From UBA4720 sp038227135 (GTDB lineage Bacteria; Gemmatimonadota; Gemmatimonadetes; Gemmatimonadales; Gemmatimonadaceae): a stretch of 64,000 nt of DNA. The stretch is from contig JBBRQC010000005.1 of the NCBI GenBank assembly GCA_038227135.1, positions 1 to 64,000 of the forward strand. The letters are read 5' to 3'. Positions 17,635 through 26,446 of this stretch are shown here, piece after piece (within the stretch, counting starts at the first letter, position 1; every line of letters starts with the position of its first letter). The notes below the pieces were generated by a model. That model ran no database searches and was not told where the DNA came from. It saw nothing but the letters and a program-made list of their open reading frames with translations. The position numbers and the translations under genes are program-made.

Positions 17635-18024
17635 ATGAGTAGTTCAGGTAAAATGGTATTGTTGGTGGAAGACAACGAAGACAATCGTATCGTCTATTCC
17701 ACCATCTTGAAGCACTTCGGTTACGAGGTAACCGAGGCGTTGAATGGTGAGGAAGGCATAGCCAAAGCCCGGTCAGAAATGCCTGACTTGATCCTGATGG
17801 ACATCTCCATCCCGATCATCGATGGCTGGGAGGCGACGCAAGTGCTGAAGCACGACCCGTCGACGAAGGGGATTCCCATTATCGCGCTGACCGCACACGC
17901 TCTCGCGTCCGATCGTGAAAAGGCGATGGAAGTGGGCTGCGACGGGTACCTTGCAAAACCGTGCGAGCCGAGGGCGGTTGTCGCGGAAGTGCAAAGGTTC
18001 CTCGGCAAGAATAATGGAGCATAA
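17635..18024 (+). CDS. single-domain response regulator (CheY-like)
   Basis: 129 residues consisting only of a receiver domain. Acidic pocket VEDNEDN at 11-17, phosphoacceptor Asp56 in LILMDIS, Thr86 in IALTAH and Lys108 in YLAKP are all present, so it should be phosphorylatable. There is no output domain; such proteins act through protein contacts or phosphotransfer. Its stop overlaps the start of the diguanylate cyclase gene by 11 nt, so the two probably work in one pathway. No histidine kinase is in the window. Confidence 0.92.
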   Translation: MSSSGKMVLLVEDNEDNRIVYSTILKHFGYEVTEALNGEEGIAKARSEMPDLILMDISIPIIDGWEATQVLKHDPSTKGIPIIALTAHALASDREKAMEVGCDGYLAKPCEPRAVVAEVQRFLGKNNGA

Positions 18025-19120
18025 GCCCCGTTACCGAATCCTGATCGTAGACGACCACGAGGACAACATCGAGCTCCTCCGAGCTCGTCTCGAGGCGCGC
18101 GGATACGAGGTGCAGGGCGCCAGCGATGGCCAGGAGGCGCTGGATACAGTCGATCGATGGTGTCCGGATCTGATTCTGCTGGACGTCATGATGCCGAAGA
18201 TGGACGGCATGGAAGTCGTGCGCCGGCTGAAAGCGAAGACCGACAGGAAGGAGCTCCCTTTCATCCCTGTCATAATGCAGACCGCCCTGGACTCCACCGA
18301 AAACAAGGTGGAAGGTCTCGACGCGGGCGCTGACGACTACATAACCAAGCCGATCAACTTCGCCGAGTTGGAGGCGAGGGTCAAAGCGCTCCTGCGCATC
18401 AAGCAGCTCCAGACCGAGCTGGTGGCAAGCAGAGAGGAGCTGTCGCAGTTGAACAACAAGCTGCGGGAGATCTCCCTCACCGACGGGTTGACAGGCGTTG
18501 AAAACAGGCGCTCCCTGGAGGAGCGTCTCAAGGAGCAATGGAGCCACTCCGTTCGCCTGCACGAGCCCATGGCCGTCGTTATGTGCGATATCGACAAGTT
18601 CAAGAGCGTGAACGACGAATTCGGCCACCAGGCCGGGGACGCGGTTCTGAAGTCGATCGCGCAGATCCTCAAGGGCGAGGCGCGAGAGATAGACCGCGTG
18701 GGGAGGTACGGCGGAGAGGAGTTTCTTCTGATTCTGCCGGGAACCGTTCTGGACGCCGCTGTCACGTTCGCCGAGCGGCTGCGGGAGAAGGTGGAGAATC
18801 ATACATTTGCATATGAGGGCGGCACGCTCCGCCGCACCATGAGCTGTGGTGTGGCCGCCGCCCCGCACCCGAAGGTGAAGGACCAGGAAGGACTGGTGAG
18901 AGCAGCGGACGACGCTCTCTACGTGGCGAAGGAAACCGGTCGCAATCGCGTGGTGCGCTTCGACGGCACCGAATTCAACGCACATACGCAGAGCAAAGGA
19001 AACGACCCGACGGATGGCGACAAGCCGGCCAAAGAAGCAAAGGGAGGAACCAGCCCAGGATCCCCGCCCCGACCACCAAACTCCGCAACCTCCGCGGAAA
19101 CCCGGCGCGCAACAGCTTAA
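18014..19120 (+). CDS. PleD-like response regulator with diguanylate cyclase (GGDEF) output
   Basis: 368 residues. Receiver domain 1-125 with DD at 13-14, phosphoacceptor Asp57 (LILLD), Thr and Lys112 (ITKP); a coiled linker; GGDEF domain about 150-318. The active loop is RYGGEEF at 231-237, so c-di-GMP synthesis is expected. REID at 224-227, five residues before GGEEF, is an intact inhibitory site (RxxD), implying product feedback. Start is ATG 18014, inside the end of the CheY-like gene. The last 35 residues are a low-complexity Lys/Pro/Ser tail that is also the coding overlap with ligA. Confidence 0.93.
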   Translation: MEHKPRYRILIVDDHEDNIELLRARLEARGYEVQGASDGQEALDTVDRWCPDLILLDVMMPKMDGMEVVRRLKAKTDRKELPFIPVIMQTALDSTENKVEGLDAGADDYITKPINFAELEARVKALLRIKQLQTELVASREELSQLNNKLREISLTDGLTGVENRRSLEERLKEQWSHSVRLHEPMAVVMCDIDKFKSVNDEFGHQAGDAVLKSIAQILKGEAREIDRVGRYGGEEFLLILPGTVLDAAVTFAERLREKVENHTFAYEGGTLRRTMSCGVAAAPHPKVKDQEGLVRAADDALYVAKETGRNRVVRFDGTEFNAHTQSKGNDPTDGDKPAKEAKGGTSPGSPPRPPNSATSAETRRATA

Positions 19121-21137
19121 GCGCGCCGAGGAACTGCGCGCTCGGCTGACCCGCGCCTCGCACGAGTACTACGTTCTTGACCGTCCCACGCTCGCGGACG
19201 CCGAATACGACAAGCTGTTTCGAGAGCTCCAGGAGATCGAGAGGAATTTCCCGGAGTGCGTCACACCCGATTCTCCAACCCTGAGAATCGGTGCCGAGCC
19301 CCAGACCCAGCTCACCAAGCACGAGCATATCAGACCGATGCTCTCGCTCGCCAACGCCTTCAACGACGACGAGCTGCGCGCGTGGGAAGAAAGGCTCATT
19401 CGCATCGCAGGAGACGACGTCGCCAGATCGGGATATACCGCCGAGCTGAAGATCGACGGCATCGCTGTGGCGCTCACCTACGAGAACCAGCTTTTCGTCA
19501 TCGGCGCGACCCGCGGGAATGGAATCATCGGTGAGGACGTCACGGTGAACCTGCGCACGGTGCGCGATGTCCCGCTCCGTCTGCACGAGAGCGCGCCACG
19601 CGGGCGAATCGAGGTGCGCGGTGAAGTCTATTTCCCGTTCAAACGGTTCGAGGAGATGAACGAGTCTCGCGCGCGGGCCGGCGATCCTCTCTTCGCCAAT
19701 CCGCGGAATGCCGCCGCTGGAAGTCTCCGCCAGCTAGATCCAGCGGTTACGGCTTCCCGCCCGCTCCGATTCTTCGGCTACTCCGTGGCGGCGCCCGACA
19801 GAGAAGACCTCCCGTTCGAGACGCAGACGCAGCTGCTCGATACTCTCGTGAAGTGGGGTGTTCCAGTAGCGCCGCACCGCAAGCGCGCGAAGACCCTCGC
19901 CGAGGTGGAGAAGTGGGCGCACGATCTCGAGCACAAGATCCGGAGTGAGCTCGACTTCGCGATCGATGGCGGGGTGGTGAAGGTCGATTCCCTGGCGCTG
20001 CAGGAGGAGCTGGGTGTGGTCGGCGGGCGCGAGCCGCGGTGGGCGATCGCACGCAAATTCGCTCCCGACATCGCCGAGACGAGGTTGCTGGCGATAGAGG
20101 TCAACGTCGGTCGCACCGGCGCCATGAATCCGTTCGCCGTACTGGAGCCGGTTGAGATCGGAGGAGTGGTCGTGAAGCTGGCCACACTCCACAACGAAGA
20201 CCTCATCATCTCCAAGGATCTCCGCGTCGGCGATTGGGTGCAGGTGAAGCGGGCCGGTGACGTGATCCCACAGATCATTGCTCCGATTCCGGAGCGGCGA
20301 ACCGGAAACGAAAAGCCTTGGCGCATGCCGAAGCGATGCCCTTCCTGCGGCACACCCGCGACCCGGGAAGAAGACGAAGCAGCGATCTATTGTCCCAACG
20401 TCGCGTGCCCGGGAAGGCAGCTCGAGGGACTGGTCCATTTCACGTCGCGCGGCGCCATGGACATACGCGGTCTCTCGTACGCGAGGATACAACAGCTCGT
20501 GGGCGAGGGCCTGGTGCGCGACCCGGATGATCTTTACGCGCTCACCCGGGATAAGCTGCTCGAGCTGGAAGGATACGCAGACAAGGGCGCGGACGGCTTG
20601 ATCGCCGCCATCGAGGCATCCAAGACCCAGCCAGTGTCCCGCCTCCTCCACGCGCTCGGCATACGGCACGTCGGGTCGATTGCGGCGCAGCTTCTGGCCC
20701 AGCACTTCGGAACCCTGGATGCACTCGTGTCGGCGTCGGCCGACGACATACTCGCCGTGCACGGCATCGGCGCCACGATTGCGAACGGTGTCGTGGCTTA
20801 TTTTGCGGATCCGGCGGGACGGGCCCTGGTCGAGAAGCTGAGATTGCACGGAGTGAATTTCACGGAGCCGCGCGCCGTCGTCGCGGGCGGGCCGCTGAGC
20901 GGTCAGACGGCGGTGATCACCGGCACGCTTCCGACCTTGAGCAGGGCGAAGGCGACAGCGGTGATCGAGGCAGCGGGGGGACGTGTGACAGGATCGGTGT
21001 CAAAATCGACCAGCTTTCTCGTCGCCGGCGAGGAAGCGGGAAGCAAGCTCGAGAAAGCAAAGACCCTCGGTGTCGAGATAATCGACGAGGCCGACCTCTT
21101 GCGTCGAGTCAATACTTCAGCAACATCTTCCGCGTGA
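19014..21137 (+). CDS. ligA: NAD-dependent DNA ligase
   Basis: 707 residues sealing nicks in replication and repair with NAD+ as cofactor. Domain Ia has HEYYVLDRPTLADAEYD; the adenylation motif KIDG has nucleophile Lys146; ADDVARSG and RGNG motifs follow. The OB fold comes next, then a four-Cys zinc finger (CPSCGT...YCPNVACPG), HhH repeats near 500-600 and a C-terminal BRCT domain (from about 627). ATG 19014 overlaps the diguanylate cyclase gene by 107 nt in another frame and adds about 30 Pro/Lys-rich residues before the usual N-terminus; no closer start codon is good. Confidence 0.96.
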   Translation: MATSRPKKQREEPAQDPRPDHQTPQPPRKPGAQQLKRAEELRARLTRASHEYYVLDRPTLADAEYDKLFRELQEIERNFPECVTPDSPTLRIGAEPQTQLTKHEHIRPMLSLANAFNDDELRAWEERLIRIAGDDVARSGYTAELKIDGIAVALTYENQLFVIGATRGNGIIGEDVTVNLRTVRDVPLRLHESAPRGRIEVRGEVYFPFKRFEEMNESRARAGDPLFANPRNAAAGSLRQLDPAVTASRPLRFFGYSVAAPDREDLPFETQTQLLDTLVKWGVPVAPHRKRAKTLAEVEKWAHDLEHKIRSELDFAIDGGVVKVDSLALQEELGVVGGREPRWAIARKFAPDIAETRLLAIEVNVGRTGAMNPFAVLEPVEIGGVVVKLATLHNEDLIISKDLRVGDWVQVKRAGDVIPQIIAPIPERRTGNEKPWRMPKRCPSCGTPATREEDEAAIYCPNVACPGRQLEGLVHFTSRGAMDIRGLSYARIQQLVGEGLVRDPDDLYALTRDKLLELEGYADKGADGLIAAIEASKTQPVSRLLHALGIRHVGSIAAQLLAQHFGTLDALVSASADDILAVHGIGATIANGVVAYFADPAGRALVEKLRLHGVNFTEPRAVVAGGPLSGQTAVITGTLPTLSRAKATAVIEAAGGRVTGSVSKSTSFLVAGEEAGSKLEKAKTLGVEIIDEADLLRRVNTSATSSA

Positions 21138-21153
21138 AATCGTCCTACTTCGC

Positions 21154-21699
21154 ATGACAACTTCAGAAGCTCCTGAGCTCATTGGCCTGGCGCAGCGCAC
21201 ACTGCGCGACCTCCGTTTGCGCGTCGCCGGCGCCAGTGGGGGCGGACCCGACGCGCTTCGCGAAGCTGGTTACGCGGGAGCCGCGTCGCTATTCGACGCC
21301 TTCGAGAGCTGGCTTGCCGATCAGGGATCGAGGCGGGCGGAAGACCTCTCCATCGCTGAGTTTTCGTCCCGCGCCGCGGAGTTCTTCCAGAACGCGGGCT
21401 GGGGCAGAGTGACTTTCCGTTCCCTCCACGACGCACTGGCGGTGATCGACATCGAGAATTGCTGGGAAGCGCAGCTCCACGGCCATGGCGAGCCCGGCTG
21501 TCATCTCACCACGGGCACGCTGGCTGGATTTCTCGGCTGTCTCGCCGATTATCCAGTCGCGGTGATGGAAATCGAGTGCGGAACGAGCAGCAACACGCGC
21601 TGCCGATTTCTTGCGGGAAACGCCGACATGCTTGAGCACTCTTACGAGCAGCTTTCCCGGGGCGAGATGTGGGAGACGATCGGGGCGGGAGAGTTTTAG
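21154..21699 (+). CDS. V4R-domain protein (4-vinyl reductase fold)
   Basis: 181 residues starting 16 nt after ligA, probably in the same transcript. The C-terminal half holds a V4R domain: PGCHLTTGTLAGFLGCLADYP then MEIECGTSSNTRCRFL with conserved Cys residues that bind small molecules or metal in this family. V4R domains are found in BchJ, XylR-type regulators and NO/heme sensing (HNOB-like) proteins; here there is no output domain. The N-terminal 70 residues are helical. Function unknown; a ligand-sensing role is plausible. Confidence 0.72.
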   Translation: MTTSEAPELIGLAQRTLRDLRLRVAGASGGGPDALREAGYAGAASLFDAFESWLADQGSRRAEDLSIAEFSSRAAEFFQNAGWGRVTFRSLHDALAVIDIENCWEAQLHGHGEPGCHLTTGTLAGFLGCLADYPVAVMEIECGTSSNTRCRFLAGNADMLEHSYEQLSRGEMWETIGAGEF

Positions 21700-21740
21700 T
21701 CCGTTTGTAGACGCGCTCTGCCAAGCATCTATGCCGAGGG

Positions 21741-21907
21741 GTTAACGCGGATGCTCGGAGAAGGGCCGGATGCTCCTGATCCGTTCCGAGAGGCGTTAGA
21801 GATCCTATTTCCGGGTGGGGGATTTTTTGGGAAACTGCCGCTCGGGATGCCTCAGCCCGCCAGCGGATCAGAAGCATTCGCGGTTCTTCCGAAGCATCCG
21901 CGTTAAC
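21741..21907. repeat. long imperfect inverted repeat (about 50-bp arms)
   Basis: GTTAACGCGGATGCT at 21741-21755 is repeated inverted at 21893-21907. The arms continue: CGGATGCTCCTGATCCG (21767-21783) faces a CGAATGCTTCTGATCCG complement (21864-21880). The central 60 bp are less symmetric and contain ATTTTTTGG. An RNA from either strand would fold into a long hairpin with a doubled GGATGCT motif in each arm. It fills the spacer between the V4R gene and the convergent phosphoribosyltransferase gene. It could be a MITE-like or REP-like element, or a two-way terminator. No other copy is seen in the window. Confidence 0.75.
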
Positions 21908-21949
21908 AACTACACATTGATGCCTGCCGGGCGGAAGTACCGTTGCCCG

Positions 21950-22483
21950 CTAGCCAATCAATCCGAGCGCGTCCGCGTACAGTGGGTTCGGTCTCAGCTC
22001 CCCGTTCACGAGAATCTCTCGATCCCACGGCAGGATGATCGTGCTTTCGGTCGCGATTGCGTGAAAGTCGGGTGTGTACTCTCCGGTCTGGAATGCGACG
22101 GCGGTTCTCACCTCCGCCGCGCCGGCCTCGGAGACCGCGGCGATCGCGAGCCGCATCGTATCGCCGGAGTCGCAAGTCTCGTCCACGACCAGCACGCGAC
22201 GGCCGCGCACTTCCTTTGTCGCGCTGCCGAAAACTTCAGGAATCTCACGCGCGCTCGTTGCCCTGAACTTTCTGCTCACCACGAGCGAATGGAATTCGCG
22301 GCCGAGAATCGCGGCGATTACCGCGCCGGGAATCACCCCCGCCGTCGCGATGCCGATCACGATCTCGGGGTCGTATGCTCTCGCCACCTTCAGCGCGAGT
22401 CCGCGAGACAGTTCGCCGAAGAACGGCCATTCGATTTCGAGCACGCCTTTGGTGGCGTCAATCGTGCGTTTGCGGGGTGACAT
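21950..22483 (-). CDS. purine-type phosphoribosyltransferase
   Basis: 177 residues of the type I phosphoribosyltransferase fold, transferring phosphoribose from PRPP to a base. The PRPP motif is VLVVDETCDSGDTM at 97-110, with Glu-Thr in place of the usual Asp-Asp/Glu-Asp pair. IVIGIATAGVIPGA supplies the PPi loop. A hood region is short, and ILPWDREILVNGE at the end resembles Gpt/xanthine-guanine transferases. The base substrate cannot be fixed from sequence; a regulatory PyrR-like role is less likely. It is transcribed towards the long inverted repeat. Confidence 0.82.
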   Translation of the reverse strand: MSPRKRTIDATKGVLEIEWPFFGELSRGLALKVARAYDPEIVIGIATAGVIPGAVIAAILGREFHSLVVSRKFRATSAREIPEVFGSATKEVRGRRVLVVDETCDSGDTMRLAIAAVSEAGAAEVRTAVAFQTGEYTPDFHAIATESTIILPWDREILVNGELRPNPLYADALGLIG

Positions 22484-22561
22484 TTCGCTCTCAAAGCGTT
22501 CGGGGAAAAGCAGTTAGAGTTAAGCTAGCCCTCTCACATCTTAGTCGGTAGATTCGACCAA

Positions 22562-23044
22562 ATGTCATTCTGGGACCGTCTCACCGGTGGAAAGCCGAAA
22601 CCTCCGGCGGATAACCTCGATTATTTGAATGAAGCGCTCGCGCTGGAAAGGCAGGGCGACTACGACGCCGCATTGACGTCATACCGGCTCGCGCTCCGCC
22701 AGAGGCCCAACAACCACAAGGTCATCCAGAACATGGCCATCGCCTACTCGAAGCTAGGCCAGATGGACGAGGCAGTGCGCTGTTACCGTCGCGCACTCGC
22801 GATCGAACCAAGACTTTCGGGCGCCCATTACGGTCTCGCGTTTCTTCTTCTCAGGCGTGGCGAGATAAACGACGCCGCGTTCCACCTCGAGGCGTTTCTC
22901 ATGGACCCGCCGCGCAGCCTGGAAGCCGAGCGGTGGGTTAAGCACGCCCAGAAGACGCTCGATGAGATGAAAGCCGCCGGTCCACCGGACTCTTCCCGGA
23001 CCGAGGGAGCCGAGTCGAGCGAGCTCCCCGGGATTGTCGAATAG
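22562..23044 (+). CDS. TPR protein, partner of a ParA-type ATPase
   Basis: 160 residues with three TPR units: LNEALALERQGDYDAALTSY, VIQNMAIAYSKLGQMDEAVR and AHYGLAFLLLRRGEINDAAF. An acidic Ser/Glu-rich tail ends the protein. No signal peptide, so cytosolic. Its TAG is followed at once by the ATG of the ParA-type gene, so both are made together and may form a positioning or scaffold complex. Confidence 0.82.
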   Translation: MSFWDRLTGGKPKPPADNLDYLNEALALERQGDYDAALTSYRLALRQRPNNHKVIQNMAIAYSKLGQMDEAVRCYRRALAIEPRLSGAHYGLAFLLLRRGEINDAAFHLEAFLMDPPRSLEAERWVKHAQKTLDEMKAAGPPDSSRTEGAESSELPGIVE

Positions 23045-23812
23045 ATGGGAGCGGTTCTCGCTGTCGTAAGCCAGAAGGGAGGAGTCGGCAAAACCACCAC
23101 CGCAGTCAATCTCGCCGCCGCGTTCGCGCGCCGCGGGATGAAGACGCTCCTCATCGATGTGGATCCGCAGGGATCTGTGCGCTATGGCGCAGGCCTCGCG
23201 CGCGGCCACGAGACCGCGGGATTCGCCGATTACCTGAATGGCGAAAAGACGCTGCGCGAGATCATCCTGCCCACCGCCCTTCCCTGGTTGCGCGTTATTC
23301 TGGCCGGATCCGTCGCCGACGAGGCCGACCACGCCGTCTACTCGCAACTGGTCCGTGAAACCAACGTCCTTCACGATCTGCTCACAATGGCTGAGCAGCG
23401 CTGTCAGGTTGTCGTCGTGGACACGCCGCCCGGACTGGGACCGATCACGCGCAAGGTGCTGGGGCAGACCGAGCACGTGATAGTGCCGCTGCAATGCGAG
23501 CCGCTAGCGCTGCAGACGACGCCGCAGATTCTCCGCCTGATCCAGGACATCGTCGCGACGAACGAGCGGCTGACTCTCGATGGAATCCTTCTCACCATGT
23601 ACGAGGAGAACAATCCGGCAAGCGACAGGGTAGTTGATTACGTGAGGAGACACCTTCCTGCCAACATCGTTTTCGACGTCGTCATTCCCCGAACGGCGGC
23701 CACTGCGGACGCATTCGCGGCGGGCCAGCCCGTCGTGGTGCGTACTCCTGCCGACGCCGCTGCCCAGGCCTACGTGAATCTCGCGACGATGCTGGCCGAT
23801 CGTCTGGTATGA
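23045..23812 (+). CDS. ParA/MinD-family ATPase
   Basis: 255 residues. Deviant Walker A QKGGVGKTTT at about 10-19, with the signature Lys of the ParA/MinD group; Walker A' near VVVDTPPGLGPIT and the adenine-contact region GILLTMYEENN. Length fits short chromosomal ParA/Soj or plasmid ParA relatives. No ParB gene or parS-like site is visible here; the upstream gene is a TPR protein and the downstream one a lipoprotein overlapping by ATGA. That setting suggests an ATPase for positioning a cell-envelope or cytosolic cargo rather than DNA partition, but this is inference. Confidence 0.9.
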   Translation: MGAVLAVVSQKGGVGKTTTAVNLAAAFARRGMKTLLIDVDPQGSVRYGAGLARGHETAGFADYLNGEKTLREIILPTALPWLRVILAGSVADEADHAVYSQLVRETNVLHDLLTMAEQRCQVVVVDTPPGLGPITRKVLGQTEHVIVPLQCEPLALQTTPQILRLIQDIVATNERLTLDGILLTMYEENNPASDRVVDYVRRHLPANIVFDVVIPRTAATADAFAAGQPVVVRTPADAAAQAYVNLATMLADRLV

Positions 23813-24570
23813 GGCTTCGCGCAGTCCCAATTGGGTTCGCGCTCTGCTGGGTGGCCGCGCTTGCCTGCGTCGATGTGAGTGGCAGCTCTACTTCGGTGCT
23901 CTCCATACAGTTCGACTCTCTGGCAGCGCCGTCCGTGGTCGTGGGGGACACTCTTCGCGACACGACTGGCGCGGTGATCCGGCCAACGGTCCACGCGTTC
24001 AACTTCAGGGGCGATGAGATACTGCCCGCACCGGTGTGGTTTCAGTCTCCGGATTCGGGAGTCGCAGTGGACAGCCTCACCGGTATCGTCGTTGCGGACA
24101 GCCTCCGCTCTACGCCGGCGCGCATAGTCGCGACTGTTGGCAGCCTCCAGGCGATCCAGAAAGTGGATGTCACGCTCAGGCCCGATTCCCTCGCGGCCGT
24201 GAACGGGTTCGATTCGCTTTCCTACTCGCTGCTCGACACCACTTTGAACGTGTCGCCACAGCTTACCGTGAAGCTCACCCATGGCGTGCCCAACGACAGC
24301 GTGGTCCGGTCATACATAGTCAGCTTCGCCATCGTCTCGCAGAGCAATCCGCAGCTCGGCCAGCTCGTCAACGATGGCGGCAAGCCGTCTGTTGTCGATA
24401 CGACCGATGCGAGCGGCATAGCGGGCAGGGCGATTCGTCTGCATCCTCTGTTCCTTGCTTCCGCGACAACCGTCGATTCCATAATCGTGAACGCGACCGC
24501 GAAATATCGCGGCGCGCAGGTAAAGGGCAGTCCGGTGCGACTCGTTCTGAAAGTGAAACCGCGCAGCTAG
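23809..24570 (+). CDS. lipoprotein with Ig-like beta domains, unknown function
   Basis: 253 residues. The signal peptide ends in the lipobox LAC (Cys20), so the protein should be lipidated and exported. The mature part alternates beta strands with Asp/Ser/Thr-rich turns (VVVGDTLRDTTGAVI, DSLTGIVVADS) as in bacterial Ig-like repeats. ATG overlaps the ParA stop (ATGA). No enzymatic motif. Probably a surface or periplasmic protein. Confidence 0.72.
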   Translation: MRLRAVPIGFALCWVAALACVDVSGSSTSVLSIQFDSLAAPSVVVGDTLRDTTGAVIRPTVHAFNFRGDEILPAPVWFQSPDSGVAVDSLTGIVVADSLRSTPARIVATVGSLQAIQKVDVTLRPDSLAAVNGFDSLSYSLLDTTLNVSPQLTVKLTHGVPNDSVVRSYIVSFAIVSQSNPQLGQLVNDGGKPSVVDTTDASGIAGRAIRLHPLFLASATTVDSIIVNATAKYRGAQVKGSPVRLVLKVKPRS

Positions 24571-24595
24571 GCCACGACCTTCGAGGGGGGAGCTG

Positions 24596-26446
24596 ATGGA
24601 AGTAAGAGGTGGACCGCGTCCCGCTCCCGGGACTCTCAACAAGCTTTTCTTCGACGCGATCTCGAGCTACAATCGGCCGGACGCGCTCCAGGTGAAATCG
24701 GGTGGCGTGTACAAGGCAATCTCGCATGCTGAGGTCGCGGTGCGTGTCCGCCGCACTGCGCGCGGGTTGCAGGCTGTTGGGGTAAAGCAGGGCGACCGGG
24801 TAGGAATTCTCTCCGAGAATCGCCCCGAATGGGCGATCGCCGACTTCGCGAGTCTGACGGCGGGACTGACCGATGTTCCGATCTACCCTACCCTTCCACC
24901 GGATCAGATCGCCTACATGCTCAAGGACTCGGGCGCGGTCGCGATCTTCGTCTCCAATCGCGCGCAGGCGGAGAAGATAAAGGAGATTCGCGGCCAGCTG
25001 CCCGCACTCAGGACAGTGATCGGATTCGAGGACATTCCGGGTCTGACTGACATGTCGATCGCGGAGCTCGAAAAACGCGGCGGGCAGGGCGAAACAGAAG
25101 ATACGACCACGCGCTACCGCGCTGAGGCAATGAGCGTCGAGCCCGACGATGTGGCGACCATCATCTATACATCCGGTACGACGGGCGAGCCAAAAGGTGT
25201 GATGCTCACCCACGACAACATCTACTCCAACGTTGCCGCATCGAGGACAGCGATTCCGTTCGGAGGCCGTGATACGGCGCTCAGCTTTCTCCCGCTCTCT
25301 CACATCTTCGAGCGAATGGGCGGGCATTACCTGATGTGGGCGACTGGAACGTCCATCGCCTACGCCGAGTCGATCGACACTGTTCCCGCCAATCTCCAGG
25401 AAGTCCGCCCGACACTGGTGCTGTCCGTTCCACGCCTGTACGAAAAGATGTACGCCCGAATTCTCGAGACCGCGCTCACAGGCGGATTCGTCAAGAAAAA
25501 GATTTTCTTCTGGGCGCGCGGCGTGGCGGAGCGGTGGGCGATTGAGAAGCTCGCCGGAAGGCAGCCAGACGGGATACTCGCCAGACAGTACGGAATCGCT
25601 CAGAAGCTTGTCTTCTCAAAGCTCAAGGCTCGCACCGGTGGGCGCCTTCGCTATTTCGTCTCCGGCGGTGCCCCGCTTTCGCCCGAGATCAACAAGTTCT
25701 TCTTCGCCGCCGGCCTGGAGATTCTCGAGGGGTACGGATTGACGGAGACGTCACCAGTTATCGCCGTGAACACGCCCGAAAACTTCCGGATCGGCACCGT
25801 CGGCAAGGCCATCGACGGAGTCGAGATAAAGATTGCCGCGGATGGCGAGATACTCACCCGCGGCCCGCACGTGATGAAGGGCTACTTCAACAAGCCGGAA
25901 GCGACACGGGAAGCGATCGATCCTGACGGCTGGTTCCACACCGGAGACATTGGCGAGCTCCGCGATGGCTATCTCGCCATCACCGATCGCAAGAAGGACA
26001 TCATCGTCACCGCGGGCGGAAAGAACATCGCGCCACAGCCCCTCGAGAACAAAGTCAAAAGCAACAAGTACGTTGCCCAGGCGGTCATGCTGGGCGACAA
26101 GCGCAAATTCCCGTCGATGCTGATAGTTCCGAACTTCGATCAGCTGGAGAGGTGGGCAACCCAGCACAACATCATATGGACCGATCGCGCGCAGCTTCTG
26201 CGGATGCCGACGATCCACGCCAAGATCGAAAGCGAGGTGAACAAGGAGCTCGCCGGCGCGGCGCACTTCGAGGTGCCCAAGAAAATCGGCCTCCTGGAGC
26301 ACGACTTTTCGATTGAGCGCGGGGAGCTCACGCCCACGCAGAAGGTGAAGCGCCGGGCGATCGACAAGCACTACAAAACGCTGATCGACTCGCTCTATGC
26401 CGAAGCGGAGCGCTCGGGGATTACCGACTCCCACGCGATATCGTGA
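24596..26446 (+). CDS. long-chain fatty-acid--CoA ligase (AMP-binding)
   Basis: 616 residues of the acyl-adenylate superfamily, FadD15/Faa-like branch, activating fatty acids via acyl-AMP to acyl-CoA. P-loop-like motif YTSGTTGEPKGVMLTH at about 191-206; A4-type LPLSHIFERMGGHY; A5 EGYGLTETSP; A7 GWFHTGDIGEL; A8 DRKKDIIVTAGGKNIAPQ; and a Lys near the C-terminus (TPTQKVKRR). No signal peptide. It follows the lipoprotein gene by 25 bp and converges with the next gene, overlapping it by 26 bp at the 3' ends. Confidence 0.93.
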   Translation: MEVRGGPRPAPGTLNKLFFDAISSYNRPDALQVKSGGVYKAISHAEVAVRVRRTARGLQAVGVKQGDRVGILSENRPEWAIADFASLTAGLTDVPIYPTLPPDQIAYMLKDSGAVAIFVSNRAQAEKIKEIRGQLPALRTVIGFEDIPGLTDMSIAELEKRGGQGETEDTTTRYRAEAMSVEPDDVATIIYTSGTTGEPKGVMLTHDNIYSNVAASRTAIPFGGRDTALSFLPLSHIFERMGGHYLMWATGTSIAYAESIDTVPANLQEVRPTLVLSVPRLYEKMYARILETALTGGFVKKKIFFWARGVAERWAIEKLAGRQPDGILARQYGIAQKLVFSKLKARTGGRLRYFVSGGAPLSPEINKFFFAAGLEILEGYGLTETSPVIAVNTPENFRIGTVGKAIDGVEIKIAADGEILTRGPHVMKGYFNKPEATREAIDPDGWFHTGDIGELRDGYLAITDRKKDIIVTAGGKNIAPQPLENKVKSNKYVAQAVMLGDKRKFPSMLIVPNFDQLERWATQHNIIWTDRAQLLRMPTIHAKIESEVNKELAGAAHFEVPKKIGLLEHDFSIERGELTPTQKVKRRAIDKHYKTLIDSLYAEAERSGITDSHAIS

